The notes under the pieces were generated by a model. The model searched no databases, had not been told where the DNA came from, and saw nothing but the letters and a program-made list of their open reading frames with translations. Shown here in pieces: positions 21,791 to 32,127 of a stretch of DNA of 64,000 bases. The translations under genes were made by a program, and so were the position numbers. The first letter of the stretch is position 1, and each line of letters opens with the position of its first letter. Origin of the DNA: Lachnospiraceae bacterium (GTDB taxonomy: Bacteria > Bacillota > Clostridia > Lachnospirales > Lachnospiraceae); contig JAJXRY010000002.1 of NCBI GenBank assembly GCA_021628825.1, positions 930,001 through 994,000 on the forward strand, given 5' to 3'.

Positions 21791-22503
21791 TTACATTGCA
21801 TCAACAACTGCATCAAGAACATCCAGTAAGGAAAGCATAGCGTCATTTAATACTTCTGCATCTTCCTCAGTAATGGTATCCTGGGAAATTTCACCCATCT
21901 GGGTCATAATATCCTGTGTTTCGTTAAGAGCTGCTTCAATGTCATCATTCTGTTCTACTTCGTCGGACATATAAGCATCAGATACGGTGGTGTATACTTC
22001 CGATAAGGTAGCGTAGTTTTCCTGTAAAGCAGCGAAGGTTTCATCAGAGCATCCTTCGGAAGCTGCTTCAGATGCGTCACCTGCCTCAGACATTCCATCA
22101 ACAACTAAGGATAAAGCATCTAAGATGTCGAGCATTGCGGAATTCAGTGTTTCAGCATCTGCTTCGGTAATGGTATCCTGAGAGATTTCACCCATCTCAT
22201 TGATCACATCTGCAGCCTGATTCATGATATCTTCGATGGAAGCATCAGCTTCGATTTCATCACTTTCATACAGATCCTTAACGGCATTGTAAGCTTCTAC
22301 CATGCTTGCGTAATTGTCCTGTAAAGCAGAGAAAGTTTCATCAGAACACATCTCACCATCTGCGGAAGCATCAGCGGAATCTTCTGCAACATCTTCTGTT
22401 GCTACATCGGTAGTGGTTTCCTCAGAACCGCCGCCACATGCGGTAAGCATGGACATTACCATAGCACCTGTTAATAATACTGCTAATAATTTCTTTTTTT
22501 CAT
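21791..22503 (-). CDS. Acidic lipoprotein with two tandem homologous domains, unknown function
   Basis: About 237 aa. Signal peptide with lipobox MLTAC; the first codons need one more A in the A7 at 22494-22500 to stay in frame (MKKKKLLAVLLTGAM). After an acidic linker come two copies of an about 85-residue helical, highly acidic module, each opening CSDETFxALQxNYA and containing MGEISQDTITExDAExLN. The copies are about 60 percent alike by eye. RBS AAAAGGAGA. Not recognised as a known family; the regular helical pattern suggests a surface helical bundle. It is divergent from the MATE gene. Confidence 0.82.
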
Positions 22504-22592
22504 AATAAAATCTCCTTTTCTATTCAATCGCCGCTCCTTACGGCACTTTTTTTGTATTCTACCTGTGGGAATTTTTAAAAAGCAATGCTATC

Positions 22593-22625
22593 TGCCAAAT
22601 TGTATTTAAAAAGTGCCAAATTGTA
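22593..22625. promoter_or_regulatory. Direct repeat TGCCAAATTGTA, candidate operator
   Basis: Two exact 12-base copies start 21 bases apart, exactly two helical turns, in the gap between the divergent lipoprotein and MATE genes. This spacing is typical of a protein binding the same DNA face twice. No known regulator is matched. Confidence 0.5.
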
Positions 22626-22720
22626 GATGCCCGAATAGATATCGACAATTTCCGGAGCACTTTTTTATAGTTTCCCAATGACTGCTATGCTATAAAAATC
22701 ATAGAAGAGGAGAGAACTTT

Positions 22721-24106
22721 ATGAAAAAGACTTATGTAACAGACATGACGGAAGGAGAGCCTCTTGGATTGCTTGTATCCTTTATGCTTCCTTTATTAAT
22801 CGGAAATATTTTTCAGCAGCTGTATAATATGGTAGATTCCATTATCGTAGGACAGTATGTCGGTGCGGATGCACTTGCTGCGGTCGGAGCAACGGGATCC
22901 TTGAACTTCCTGATCTTTTCCCTGTGCGGTGGTATGGCGAACGGTACGGGTGTCGTTATTTCCCAGCACTTTGGCGCAGGCAAGAACGATCAGGTGAAAA
23001 ATACCATCATCAACGCCGCCTATATTATGCTGTTCTGTGCAGTCCTGATGGGCAGCATCGGTGTAATTTTTGCAAGAAAGATTCTGATCTTTTTAAATAC
23101 ACCGGATAACATTCTGGACAGCTCGACCTTATACATGACCATCATTTGCTGCGGAATTCTCGGCGTGAGTCTTTATAATGCGGTATCCGCGATTCTGCGT
23201 GCCGTGGGAGATTCCAAGACGCCGCTGTATTTCCTGATGGTATCGAGTGTGATTAATATTGTACTTGACCTGTTGTTTATCCGCAGTTTTTCCTGGGGGG
23301 TGGCAGGTGCCGCATTTGCGACCATTATTGCCCAGTTCGTATCGGGCGTTGGGAGCCTCGTCTTTGCACTTGTGAAGAATCCGTTCTTTAAGATTGAGAA
23401 GGAATACCGTTCCCTGAACCGTGGTATTATCTGGCAGTGTATCCGTATGGGTGTGCCGTTGGCCTTCCAAAGCTCCCTGATTGCGATTTCCTGTGTGGCA
23501 TTGCAGAGCGTTGTCAATACCTTTGGATCGGTTGTAGTTGCAGCATTTACCGCTACGAGCCGGATTGAACAGCTCGTACAGCAGCCTTACAATTCCCTTG
23601 GTATGTCAGTTTCCACTTATACCGGACAGAACATCGGGGCCGGACAGTTGGAGCGTGTGAAAAAAAGGGATACCGGATTGCTTTCCTTTTAATGGCTCTT
23701 TTTTTCCTTTACGATGCTTCCGCTTGCACAGTTCTTTGGAAATCCGATTATGCGCCTCTTTGTCAGTGAACCGGAGGTTATTGAGATGGGTGCCCATGCG
23801 TTAAAAGCTCACGAGCTGGTTTTTATCTGCCGCTTGGCATGATTTATATTACGAGAGGATTGTTAAACGGAGCCGGAGATGCAACCTTCGCCTTTATGAA
23901 CGGGATCATCGAGATGCTGGGAAGAATCTGCTTTGCTAAAGCCGTTAACCCTGATTCCGCAGGTTGGAGTCTGGGGCGTATGGCTGGCAACCGCCTTTAC
24001 CTGGACGCTGACCGGAGTAATTACATTCCTGCGGTATTTGCAGGGAAAATGGAAAAAGCATGTTATTCCGAAGGAAGTGAAGCAGGAAGAACTTGCCAAG
24101 GCCTGA
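22721..24106 (+). CDS. MATE-family efflux transporter, frameshifted
   Basis: About 461 aa with twelve hydrophobic segments. MATE signatures: DMTEGEPLGLLVSFMLPLLI, NMVDSIIVGQYVGADALAAV, SAILRAVGDSKTPLY, AAFTATSRIEQLVQQPYNSLG. These pumps expel cationic drugs or metabolites by Na+ or H+ antiport. Breaks lie near 23668 (A run), near 23695-23705, near 23812 and near 23942; the corrected end reads KEVKQEELAKA with stop at 24104. RBS GAGGAGAG. Confidence 0.88.
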
Positions 24107-24150
24107 TCGGAGGATCGGTTAAGTCTGAAATAACATAATGAATATCAGGA

Positions 24151-24180
24151 AGGGGATCGCTTAGGGCGGTCCTCTTATTT
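24151..24180 (+). terminator. Terminator after the MATE gene
   Basis: AGGGGATCGC and GCGGTCCTCT pair with two imperfect positions around a short loop; a T-rich tail follows. Confidence 0.6.
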
Positions 24181-24294
24181 TATAGGGAATTCGCTTAGAA
24201 TTGATCTCTTTTATATAATAGGAAAACAATTCTGTACAATCCTCTTTCAAATCGTTATATTAATAAGTAGAAAGGTAACAAGGAGCTGCAAGCT

Positions 24295-26950
24295 ATGAAA
24301 ACAATCGTAATGGGAATTGTTGCCCATGTGGATGCAGGAAAAACCACACTGTCAGAAGCCATGCTGTATGAAAGTGGTGTGATCCGCAGCATAGGGCGTG
24401 TAGATAAAGGAAATACCTATCTGGAACGGGACGAGCAGGAGAGAGAGCGTGGAATTACGATCTTCTCTAAACAGGCGGTTCTGCCGGTTCATGAGGACAA
24501 ACTGATCCTGTTAGATACGCCGGGACATGTGGATTTTTCCGCAGAAGCCGAACGTACCCTGCAGGTATTGGATCTGGCGGTTTTGGTGGTAAGTGCAGCG
24601 GATGGAGTGCAGGGGCACACGATGACGCTGTGGAAACTGCTTTCCCGGTATCATATTCCGGTATTTCTGTTCATAAATAAACAGGACCAGCCGGGAGTGG
24701 ATGTGGATGCGGTATTTCAGGAGCTGCAGGAGCGTCTGTCTGGGGAATGCGTGGATTTCCGGCTGCCGCATGGGGAGGCCTTTATGGAAAGTGTTGCCAT
24801 GTGCGGTGAGGAAGCAATGGAGCAGTATCTTCAGACCGGTGAGGTTTCGAGGGAGAAAATCGCGCGTCTGATCCGGGAGAGAAAGCTGTTTCCCTGTTTC
24901 TTTGGATCTGCACTGAAAATGAAGGGCGTGCAGGAGCTTCTTGAAGGGATTGACACTTATGGAGAGCCGGTGGATTACCATACGGAATTCGGGGCGAGAG
25001 TCTATAAGATTACACGGGATCCGCAGGGAAACCGCCTGACCCATATGAAAATCACGGGCGGACAGCTCCCTGTTAAGACAGTAATCACCGGAAAGAACCG
25101 GCAGCAGGAGGAATGGCAGGAAAAGGTCAACCAGATCCGCTGCTACAACGGAGAAAAGTTCGAGCTTGCAGACTGTGTGCAGGCGGGAACGATCTGTACG
25201 GTGACCGGACTTTCACAGACGTATATCGGGCAGGGACTTGGTGTGGAAACGGAGCAGACACATCCCTTACTGGAACCGGTAATGAGCTACCGGGTTCTGC
25301 CGGAACAGGAAAATCAGATGAATACCGTCATTGAAAAACTGCATCTGTTAGAGGAAGAGGATCCCCTGTTACAGGTGAAATGGAATCCGCATACGAAAGA
25401 ACTGACGGCGCATGTCATGGGGCCGGTACAGATCGAAATTCTGGAACGGATCATGAAGGAACGATATGACATTGCTGTCACTTTTGAAAAGGGGAAGAAT
25501 TCTTTATAAAGAAACTATGGCAGAGAATGCACAGCCGGTAGAGGGAGTCGGGCATTATGAGCCATTGCGTCATTATGCAGAGGTGCATCTGCTTTTGCAG
25601 CCCGGAGAGCCGGGAAGCGGATTTGTCTGTGATACCGACTGCAGTGAGGATGAACTGGAACGGAACTGGCAGAGATTGGTGCTTACCCACCTTATGGAAA
25701 AGGAATACCGAGGTGTTCTGCTCGGGGCACCTGTTACGGATATTCATGTTACGTTAAAGAGCGGCAGGGCACATCAGAAGCATACAGAGGGAGGCGATTT
25801 CCGGCAGGCAACCTACCGGGCTGTCCGTCAGGGACTGATGCAGGCAGACTGTCAGATCTTAGAGCCGTTTATGGAATTCCGGCTGGAGCTTCCGGAGGAA
25901 TATGTGGGGCGGGCCATGACGGATCTGTCGAATGCCGGAGCAGTCTTTTATAATGAAGTGGAGCGCATCGGTTACAGTGTATTGAAGGGACGGGCTCCGA
26001 TGGAAACGATCGGGGACTACGGACAGATGGTGATTTCTTATACCAGAGGTCAGGGGATCTGGTCGATGTCATTTGACGGATATGGCCCCTGTCACAATCC
26101 TGAGGAGGTTATCGGGCAGCGTGGCTATGATCCGGAGCGGGATGTGTATAATACGGCAGATTCCGTATTCTGTGCGCATGGAGCAGGCTTTGTCGTGCCG
26201 TGGTATGAGGTGCCGGAATACATGCATCTTCCGAGTATTCTTTCGGAGAGAAGAACGCAGGAAGAATATTTTGCAGAAGAGATCGAACGCAGGAAACAGA
26301 CTACGGTAACAACAACACTGGGAACAGAGGAAGTGGATGCCATCATCGACCGGGTTTCCGGTGCGAACCGCAGAAAGGATAAGCAGGAGGAAAAGGGTGC
26401 GAAGAAGCTTGCTGCGCGCACGGTGGAGGCAAAACCCTATGAATACCGTCCGAAGGAAAGAAAGGCAGAATACATTCTGGGGGACGGCTACAACGTCATT
26501 TTTGCATGGGAGGAATTGAAAGAACTGGCAGAGTTAAACCTTGACAGCGCCAGAGGACAGCTCCTTGATCTTTTATGCAATTATCAGGCGATTGACGGCA
26601 GGGAACTGATTGCGGTCTTTGATGCGTACCGTCTGCAGGGACATCCGACGGAGTGCCTGGATTATCATAACATTCATGTGGTGTATACCAAAGAGGCAGA
26701 GACGGCAGACCACTACATTGAACGGTTTACCCACGAGTATTCGAAGAAGTATAACATCACGGTTGTGACCTCGGATGGTCTCGAACAGGTGATTATTATC
26801 GGGCAGGGGTGCCTGCTGATTTCCTCACGGGAGTTCCATGAGATTGTAAAAAAAGCCTCCCGGGAAACCATGGAGACTTTTGAGTGCGATGAGAAAAGGG
26901 AGCGCAGGCTTACCGTGCCTTTCCCTGAAATTCCAACGGAAGATCAGTAA
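24295..26950 (+). CDS. TetM/EF-G-like translational GTPase fused to a YacP/Rae1-type NYN ribonuclease domain
   Basis: About 884 aa. Residues 1-640 are a ribosomal-protection-type GTPase: G1 AHVDAGKTT (10-18), G2 RGITI, G3 DTPGHVDF, G4 NKQD, then domains II-V of the EF-G fold (EFG_C near YVGRAMTDLSNAGAV). The TetM loop-III motif YSPVSTPADF corresponds here to HQKHTEGGDF, so tetracycline protection is not assured. After a charged 70-residue linker, bases 26468-26862 encode a complete NYN_YacP domain: GDGYNVIFAWEELKEL, IAVFDAYR, TKEAETADHYIERF, VVTSDGLEQ, IGQGCLLISSREF. Rae1 (YacP) of Bacillus cleaves mRNA in the ribosomal A site. The linker and NYN part are one continuous frame; the only break (AA for A near 25496) lies in domain IV. 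Confidence 0.88.
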
Positions 26951-26987
26951 CCTGCTGGCTTTCCTGATTATGGAGATGTCAGCAATT

Positions 26988-28012
26988 TCAGTAAATGGCT
27001 TCGATATCCGTGATTTCATCGTTTTCCACACGGAAGCTCCAGATGGAGTGACCGGGAAGACGATGCTCGGTAAGATAGTAGCGGTCATCAATTTTGGTAA
27101 GACTGTACGGTGTGCCGCCGCCCAAAAAGTTTGCATAGACATCCTCGTAACTGCCTTTTTCCAGATCCTTCAGATTTTTCACACGGATCAGGGTGGCAAA
27201 ATCCTGATTTCCGGTGAGGTCGGTGGAAACCGTAATATAGAAATAATTCTGGATTTTTTCCAACTGGATCATGCCGGCAATCGCATCAGGAACGGGATAG
27301 CGGTTTAAGACCTTGAAGGTATACAGGTCAGCCTCAATGATGTTGGAATTGCCGGAGACAAAGTAAATCCGGTCATCCAGAATCGTAAAGGAGCGTACAT
27401 ACACACCGTCAAGCTCCGGGATGCTCAAAATCTTCGTCAGATACATGCGGGTGGAGTCGTTCGTATGACGGAAGAGGAACATTTCTCCGCTCTGGGAGCT
27501 CCATGCATAAAAGGTGTCGGTATAATCATCATAGATGATATAATGAGGCCGGTTGCCGATTCCGATAAATTCCTGTGTGGGTACATAAACGATCTCACCG
27601 CTGCTGTTTTGCATCTTTCCATAATCAGAATCCGGTTATTTTCGGTGTCGTCAATCAGATAGACATTGCCGTCACTGGCAATGGTATGTCCCATGGAAAG
27701 ATCATTGGTCATCACCTTCCACAGGTACAGAGGATCGGTCAGATTGTCGTGGTAAATGACCTGATTGTGATAGCAGTCCACGATGAAATACTGATCGCCC
27801 AGTTTGGTAATATAGGTGGGGACGCTTAAGGAACCGTTGGGATTGGTGGGAATCGTTTCATAGTCCGCAAGGTCGTAGGAGAGCAGCTCCGATTCTCTTA
27901 TATAATCCGCGCCGTCGTAAGGCGTGGCAGGATCCGGACGGGAAGAGGTGCAGCCGTTCAGGAACAGAATCGGGAATAGGAAAAACAGAATATAATATCT
28001 AAGTGATTTCAT
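26988..28012 (-). CDS. Beta-propeller-like lipoprotein, unknown function, one frameshift
   Basis: About 341 aa. Start at 28012 with a signal peptide and lipobox LFLNGC. The mature part is built of repeated strand patterns (PTYITKLGDQYFIVDCYHNQ, LWKVMTNDL, IASDGNVYLIDDTENNRIL, SFTILDDRIYFVSGNSN, FYITVSTDL), which suggests a six-bladed or NHL-like propeller on the outer face of the membrane. The frame breaks near 27614. It ends 37 bases from the convergent GTPase-NYN gene and is divergent from the acyltransferase. No enzyme motif is recognised. Confidence 0.75.
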
Positions 28013-28117
28013 GGTTTGCTCCAATGATTATATATAATGAAATACCTGGTGATTTTTGAGTTACAATGACTTTACTATACACTATATGGTATACAAGAGG
28101 AACAAAAGGAGGCTTTT

Positions 28118-29237
28118 ATGAGTGAGGTTCTTGTGAGGGAAGAGAATAAACAAATGCGGATTCTGTCAGCGGTCGGTATGATTCTGGTCGTGGCAGGGCA
28201 CCTTGGATATTCCTTGTTTGATGTGGGCGGGCTGTTTCCCTATTATTCGTTCCATATATTTATTTTTTTCTGTTTGTTTCCGGTTATTTCTACCGGGAGG
28301 AGGCGGAGCAGCATTTGTTACGCTATATTGGCAGAAAGTGCAAAAACCCTGCTGCTTCCTTTATTTCATCTGGAATCTGATTTATGGAATTCTGGCAGCG
28401 CTTCTGCATCGCGCAGGCTTTTTCGATCGGAGGCGATCTCACCCCTGTGGAATCTGTTCATAGAGCCATTTGTGAGCGGGCATCAGTTTCTGTATCAGTT
28501 TCCGGCGTGGTTTGTACCGGCGCTGTTTTTGATCGAGATTCTCAATGTGCTGGGAAGAAAGGTGTTGTCCCTTCTTCATTTAAAGAAGGAATGGCTGATT
28601 TTCATCGTGTGTCTCCTGCTTGGAATCGCTACGGTTGCACTTGCCAGGGAGGACATGTCTGGGGCTGTTATAAATTCCCGGGAAGACTCCTTTTCATGAT
28701 GCCGGGCTTTCAGTTGGGACGCATTTATAAGGAAAAATTAGAGGAAAGGGTAAATAAAATCCGTGACGGCCGGTATTTTTTTCCGTTGTTCTGGGAGTCC
28801 AGCTTCTGATTACGATATGCTGCCAGGGGCTTGCCTTCAGTGCAGTATGGGTAACCGGGTTTGCCAATGCCGCCTTTATTCCTTATCTTACTGTGGTGAC
28901 CGGAATTGCATTCTGGCTGAGGATCTCGGACTGGATCAGCTGGATTCCGTCGGCCTGTTCCTGGTTTATGGAAATCGGAAGACATACCTATGCCATTATG
29001 ATGCATCATGTGTTCTGGTTTTTTGTGGTGAATTCGTTCTGTTATCTGCTTTCCCGTACCACGGTGTGGTGTGCGGAATTTGATGCAGCACAGTTCTTTT
29101 CCGATATTAATTATGTCTATACCATTGGTGGAAGCGATGCGGGAAAATGGATTTATCTTGTTCTGGGAACAGGAATGCCGCTGCTGTTGGCAAAGGGAAC
29201 ACAATATATTGTGGGTAAGAAAAATTCCCGAACATAG
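28118..29237 (+). CDS. Membrane acyltransferase (acyltransferase_3/OpgC-like), several frameshifts
   Basis: About 373 aa. RBS AAAGGAGG seven bases before ATG. Around ten transmembrane helices; the N-terminus MRILSAVGMILVVAGHLGYS carries the His of acyltransferase-3 proteins (usually FDxLRxxA...VVxxH), and the C-terminal part has FMEIGRHTYAIMMHH. Breaks occur near 28290, 28440, 28660, 28770 and 28785. Members O-acylate exopolysaccharide or cell-wall sugars. A possible promoter TTGAGT-16-TACACT lies at 28056-28083. Confidence 0.78.
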
Positions 29238-29262
29238 TTCTCAATAAATCCTGAAAAATGAG

Positions 29263-29291
29263 TTGACGTGTGCTGAAAGCTATGGTATTCT
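29263..29291 (+). promoter_or_regulatory. Promoter before the His/Cys-repeat protein
   Basis: TTGACG, 17 bases, TATTCT, 144 bases upstream of the start codon. Confidence 0.55.
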
Positions 29292-29332
29292 ACAAACACT
29301 TTCTTTGAATGACAAGTAAATACGAATTTGAA

Positions 29333-29377
29333 ATAAAGGGTATCTTTCTGTGATTTTCACAAAAGGTGCCTTTTTTG
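29333..29377 (+). terminator. Leader terminator/attenuator between promoter and gene
   Basis: AAAGGGTATCTTTCTGTGA folds with TCACAAAAGGTGCCTTT into a long stem with small bulges and is followed by six T. It lies after the promoter at 29263 and before the coding start, so it could attenuate transcription; it may alternatively serve the upstream acyltransferase gene. Confidence 0.55.
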
Positions 29378-29434
29378 TACGAACCGGTTTTCGATGAGTA
29401 CATATTACAGATCAGACAAAGAAAGGAAAGTAAC

Positions 29435-30991
29435 GTGAGAAAATTTGAATTAATTTTAAGAAGAACCAAAAATATTGGACAGAAAAAGAAACGAAGAGAT
29501 GTAAGCAATCATAAAAAAGGAAGAATGGCAGCAGCTCTTTTAGGAGGACTGTTAACAGGAACGGTACTTTTGTCCGGAATGGAAATGCAGGTTTCGGCAC
29601 AGACCATACGTCACACGCATTCCGGGGATGCACAGACCGGAGGCGAATGCTTCGGCAATCCGGTGTATCATGTCCACGAAGGAAATGATACGGAAGGAGG
29701 AAGCTGCTACAGCAGCCCGGTTTATCATGTACATACCGGGGATGGAACGGCCGGAGGCGGCTGTTATGGAGAAGAAATTGTGCATACCCATGAGGGAAGC
29801 ACAACCCAGGGAGGCGCCTGTTATAGAGCGGTTTATCATAGTCATAACGATTCCTGTTATACGGAAGGGAGTCATAATAGTTCCTGTGCCTCCCACATTG
29901 AATATCATTCGTATGATTGCGGAACCGTGCACGATTGGGATGGCGACGGACACGGGTGTGACGGTTTTACGGCGTATGACTGTGGAGGACACCACAATCT
30001 TATCTGCGGAAGAGGTGGAAAAATTACCGGCTACCGACTTTCCTGCAGTATGACCGAGGGAGAGGCGACTGGATATGGGATAAACTGTGGAAAGACAGAA
30101 GAAACCATCGAATTGTATGAACTCACCTGTACGAAAACGCCGGAGGATATTGATTATTATGAAAAAACCTGTGGCATGGAAGAGGGAGAGGAGATTTATA
30201 TTCCCGATCCGCCGGAAGAGAATACCGGAGACAATGGTGATTCCCTGGGACAGGATAGCTCCGGAGACGGCAGTGGTGGAAACGGCAATGGTGGAAACGG
30301 CGAAGACGGTGGAAATGGTGAAGACGGTGGAGATGGCAGTGATGAATCTTCACAGGAACCTCTGCCGACACCGGCGCCTCCCGTAGAACCGGTTGTGAAG
30401 CCTTCCCCATCTGCAATACCGGTCACGGTAGAAGTGACCGAAGAAGCACCGGCGAAAAAGAAGGAGAAGACTACTGCAGCAAAGCCCTCACCGACACCGG
30501 AGCTTACCCTGACACCGCCGTCTCCAAGTCCCACACAGCAGGTACTGCCAAAGATCGTAGAAGAAGAGACTGTGGAGCTTCCTGAGGCAGCAGCACAGCC
30601 GGAGGATGCAGGAGGAGAACCGCTTGTATTGAAACGGCGGTGGGCCGTCTTTACACCGGTCATTAAGATGGTATCCATTACATCGGGAACGGTTCTTACG
30701 CTTGCAGCAATTGCGCTTCTGCTTCTTTATCTGCGGAGAAGTGTGAGAGTTTATAACGATAATGGCAAGGGTCGAATGAAGTATCTGGGAAGAGCTGCCG
30801 TAACGCTTTCCGAAGAGGGATATTACATCCAGATCACGGATAAGCTTGAGGAGCGTGCCGCAACGAACCGTTATTGCATCCGGCCGGATCTGTTCCTGAT
30901 CGGAAAGAACAGCAGCTGGGAAATTTATGTGGTGAAGAATGGAAAGAAAAAGTCCGTGTATCTTGATAAAAACATGACATTTACAATTTAA
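29435..30991 (+). CDS. Surface protein with His/Cys repeats, Gly/Asp and Pro/Thr stalk, membrane anchor and cytoplasmic tail
   Basis: 518 aa, uninterrupted. GTG start behind AAAGGAAAG. A long basic n-region precedes a signal sequence ending near VSAQ. Residues 60-250 hold at least four repeats of the form xHxHxGxxxxGGxCY, then CxxH-type and YxLxCxKTxExI repeats (LSCSMTEGEATGY, INCGKTEETIELY, LTCTKTPEDIDYY). Next come a Gly/Asn/Asp-rich linker, a Pro/Thr-rich stalk with KPSPTPELTLTPP, one transmembrane helix (about 410-432) and an 85-residue intracellular beta-rich tail (IRPDLFLIGKNSSWEIYVVK). The dense His and Cys suggest metal binding; the family is not one I can name. The tail suggests signalling across the membrane, but this is inference. 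Confidence 0.8.
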   Translation: MRKFELILRRTKNIGQKKKRRDVSNHKKGRMAAALLGGLLTGTVLLSGMEMQVSAQTIRHTHSGDAQTGGECFGNPVYHVHEGNDTEGGSCYSSPVYHVHTGDGTAGGGCYGEEIVHTHEGSTTQGGACYRAVYHSHNDSCYTEGSHNSSCASHIEYHSYDCGTVHDWDGDGHGCDGFTAYDCGGHHNLICGRGGKITGYRLSCSMTEGEATGYGINCGKTEETIELYELTCTKTPEDIDYYEKTCGMEEGEEIYIPDPPEENTGDNGDSLGQDSSGDGSGGNGNGGNGEDGGNGEDGGDGSDESSQEPLPTPAPPVEPVVKPSPSAIPVTVEVTEEAPAKKKEKTTAAKPSPTPELTLTPPSPSPTQQVLPKIVEEETVELPEAAAQPEDAGGEPLVLKRRWAVFTPVIKMVSITSGTVLTLAAIALLLLYLRRSVRVYNDNGKGRMKYLGRAAVTLSEEGYYIQITDKLEERAATNRYCIRPDLFLIGKNSSWEIYVVKNGKKKSVYLDKNMTFTI

Positions 30992-31049
30992 AGTGTTTCA
31001 TCATGGGGAAGTGACATGTATAACTATAACAAAAAAACTGCATAAACTA

Positions 31050-31078
31050 TTGACTTTCCGCATCTGCCGTGATAGATT
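31050..31078 (+). promoter_or_regulatory. Promoter of the first amino-acid ABC operon
   Basis: TTGACT, 17 bases, TAGATT. An inverted repeat GCGTTTT/AAAACGC lies between it and the ribosome binding site (about 31103-31118). Confidence 0.55.
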
Positions 31079-31134
31079 TTTATTTGTTTTAGAAACTAGA
31101 TTCGCGTTTTTAAAACGCAGAAATGAGGAGAGTT

Positions 31135-32026
31135 ATGAAAAAAATTATTAGCCGTTTTATTAACAGCAGCAATGACAATGGCTATGCTGACCGCATGTGG
31201 AAGCAGCAACACAGAAGCCACAGACACCACAACAGAAACTACCGAAGCAGAAGCTGATACCGCAACAGATGATGCAGCAGTAGAAGAAACCGCAGATGTA
31301 GCAGACGAAACTGCTGACGCAGAAGCTGCAGTCTCTGAAGCACTTGCAGATGGCGTTCTTACAGCAGGTACGAACGCAGAGTTCCCTCCTTTTGAATATG
31401 TTGGGGATGACGGAGAAGCAGATGGTTTTGATATCGCTTTAATCAAGGCAATCGGTGAGAAGCTTGGCGTAGAGGTTCAGGTAGACAACATGGAGTTCGC
31501 ATCTTTAGTATCCTCCATCGGTAACAAGATTGATGTTGCAATCGCAGGTATGACAATAACCGATGAAAGAAAAGAAGCCGTTGATTTTTCCGAGCCTTAC
31601 TATGAAGCAGTTCAGTATGTTCTTCTTCCCGAAGGAAGCGAGATTGCAACTGCAGATGATCTGAAGAACAAGACGATCGGTGTTCAGCTTGGAACAACAG
31701 GTGACTTCATTGCATCCGATATCGAAGGAACTACGGTTAACACTTACAATAAGGGTGTGGATGCGGTAAACGATCTGATCAACGGAAGAGTAGACTGTGT
31801 CATTATTGACAAGAATCCTGCACTCGTATTTGAAAGCAAGTTCCAGGATGAAGGCTCCAAGATTACTGCAGTAGACGGTGCCCAGTTCGATTTCGAACCG
31901 GAATATTATGCAATTGCAATGCCTAAGGGTGATACTGCTCTTGCAGATGCTATCAACAAGGCCATTGAAGAGTTAAAGGCAGATGGAACCTTTGATGAAC
32001 TGGTAAAGACATATATTGAAGAATAA
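31135..32026 (+). CDS. Polar amino-acid-binding lipoprotein (SBP family 3), one frameshift near the start
   Basis: About 296 aa. ATG 31135 follows GAGGAGAG; seven A after ATG should be six, which restores MKKLLAVLLTAAMTMAMLTAC with its lipobox Cys. After an acidic Thr/Glu/Ala linker the SBP_bac_3 domain reads LTAGTNAEFPPFEYV, GFDIALIKAIGEKLG, DVAIAGMTITDERKE, FSEPYYEAVQYVLLP, VQLGTTGDF. Clients of this family are usually glutamine, arginine, cystine or lysine. First gene of a binding protein-permease-ATPase operon. Confidence 0.9.
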
Positions 32027-32068
32027 TCATTTTTGTGTTAATATTCAATATAGCGTATAGCATATCAA

Positions 32069-32110
32069 AGAGGATAGCATTTTTATGCTATCCTCTATCT
32101 TTAATTTTTA
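32069..32110 (+). terminator. Hairpin between binding protein and permease genes
   Basis: AGAGGATAGCAT and ATGCTATCCTCT form a perfect 12-bp stem with a TTTT loop, then a T-rich tail. Probably a leaky terminator setting binding protein above permease. Confidence 0.85.
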
Positions 32111-32127
32111 GGAAGGGTTAAGTACAA

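Noticed and set aside
24295..26950. Acquired tetracycline-resistance gene tet(M/W/O)
   Set aside because: Domain order fits but the loop-III motif differs, the C-terminus carries an NYN domain, and no conjugative element surrounds it.
29552..30678. Long alternative frames inside the His/Cys-repeat gene
   Set aside because: They are open only because of the biased Gly/Pro/Thr codons; they lack binding sites and domain similarity.
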